Of a stretch of 32,186 nt of DNA, positions 31,943-32,186 are shown piece after piece. A program made the translations under genes and the position numbers. Below the pieces are notes generated by a model. It was not told the DNA's origin. It searched no databases and was given only the letters and a program-made list of their open reading frames with translations. The stretch comes from Oscillospiraceae bacterium. GTDB lineage: Bacteria; Bacillota; Clostridia; Oscillospirales; Oscillospiraceae. The stretch lies in NCBI GenBank assembly GCA_015068225.1, contig SVKX01000018.1, forward strand, positions 1 through 32,186. Direction: 5' to 3'. Numbering within the stretch: position 1 is the stretch's first letter; each line of letters begins with the position of its first letter.

Positions 31943-31971
31943 TTGACAAAAAAACCATAAGCGGTTATAAT
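31943..31971 (+). promoter_or_regulatory. Perfect consensus promoter of the tRNA-Leu gene
   Basis: TTGACA (31943-31948), 17 nt, TATAAT (31966-31971). RNA should start near 31978, about 6 nt before the mature 5' end. Confidence 0.92.
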
Positions 31972-31983
31972 ACTTAGGCACTT

Positions 31984-32066
31984 GCGAGAGTGTTGGAATG
32001 GTAGACAAGCACGTTTGAGGTGCGTGTGGTTACGCCGTGTGGGTTCGAGTCCCATCTCTCGCACCA
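31984..32066 (+). tRNA. tRNA-Leu (anticodon GAG)
   Basis: GCGAGAG (31984-31990) pairs with CTCTCGC (32056-32062), followed by discriminator A and an encoded CCA (32064-32066). The D arm contains GG-A-A-TGG. The anticodon stem CACGT/GCGTG holds loop TTGAGGT, giving GAG, which reads CUC/CUU. A long variable arm (GTGGTTACGCC region) marks a class II tRNA, as leucine requires, and the T loop is TTCGAGT. An A73 discriminator is also expected for leucine. Confidence 0.97.
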
Positions 32067-32080
32067 AGTCTTAATAGCTT

Positions 32081-32108
32081 GAACCTCTTTACCGTTGGTA
32101 AGATGTTC
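32081..32108 (+). other. Imperfect hairpin downstream of tRNA-Leu
   Basis: GAAC (32081-32084) pairs with GTTC (32105-32108), and TCTT-ACC with GGT-AAGA inside, with one-base bulges. No T-run adjoins it, so it could be a processing structure rather than a terminator. The stretch 32109-32159 shows no gene. Confidence 0.35.
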
Positions 32109-32159
32109 GGACTATTTTGCTTTATGTCGGAGTATGAAAACTTCAACTAACAATAATCG

Positions 32160-32186
32160 CTCTCAATTATCAAAAGTAATTGAGAG
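32160..32186 (+). terminator. Perfect hairpin at the window edge, probable terminator
   Basis: CTCTCAATTA (32160-32169) pairs with TAATTGAGAG (32177-32186) across a 7-nt loop. The window ends at its last base, so a following T-run cannot be checked. Confidence 0.5.

Overview
The window looks like chromosomal core genome of an endospore-forming, anaerobic, moderately GC-rich Clostridia member, most like the gut Oscillospiraceae/Ruminococcaceae group. The evidence is the sporulation genes (spoVAC, spoIID, spoIIID), a single-chain pyruvate:ferredoxin oxidoreductase, a class 1B (PyrK-dependent) dihydroorotate dehydrogenase, Gram-positive Shine-Dalgarno sites and many short intergenic terminators. 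The genus is not assigned. No insertion sequence, prophage, CRISPR array or rRNA is visible.

Layout. 1-820 (minus): the 5' part of a lipoprotein gene with a palindrome at its promoter, and a lone spoVAC. 945-1661 (plus): a YugP-type membrane Zn peptidase. 1684-4272 (plus): a three-gene unit with a consensus promoter, encoding an AbrB-type regulator, a methionine-gamma-lyase-family PLP enzyme and an EamA/DMT transporter. 4286-13029 (plus): a de novo UMP operon, pyrC-carB-pyrK-pyrD-pyrF-pyrE-pyrB, driven by an extended consensus promoter and ending in a strong terminator. It lacks carA and has no PyrR-type leader. Between pyrF and pyrE it carries an 84-nt structured element ending in a T-run, with alternative pairings. 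PyrB has a C-terminal four-cysteine domain like that of PyrI.

13046-18270 (minus): nicotinate phosphoribosyltransferase overlapping an unknown membrane protein gene; then, read 5' to 3', spoIID, metA and a P-loop nucleoside kinase. Between pncB and the kinase lies about 200 nt with a plus-strand terminator of unknown purpose. 18360-20175 (plus): a membrane-anchored TPR/chitobiase-like/LRR protein. 20177-23660 (minus): yifB/comM, a small unknown gene, thiI and cinA/pncC in one tight operon. 23752-27390 (plus): the POR gene, followed by a 51-residue small gene. 27601-30042 (minus): an AI-2E-family transporter and a threonine aldolase. 30047-30394 (plus): spoIIID behind a sigma-E-like promoter. 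30402-30551 (minus): a 49-residue small gene with a GTG start. 30568-31130 (plus): rlmH. 31138-31924 (minus): rsmE. 31943-32066 (plus): tRNA-Leu(GAG).

How the genes fit together. Apart from carbamoyl-phosphate synthase's small subunit, the pyr cluster encodes every step from bicarbonate, ammonia and aspartate to UMP. PncB and PncC-like CinA both belong to pyridine-nucleotide salvage. RlmH, RsmE and ThiI are RNA-modification enzymes. The sporulation genes are scattered singly rather than in their classical operons. No large unknown system stands out. The best leads are the pyrF-pyrE attenuator-like element, the PyrB zinc tail, two unrecognised small genes, a cryptic terminated plus-strand segment, and the AbrB/PLP enzyme/exporter unit.
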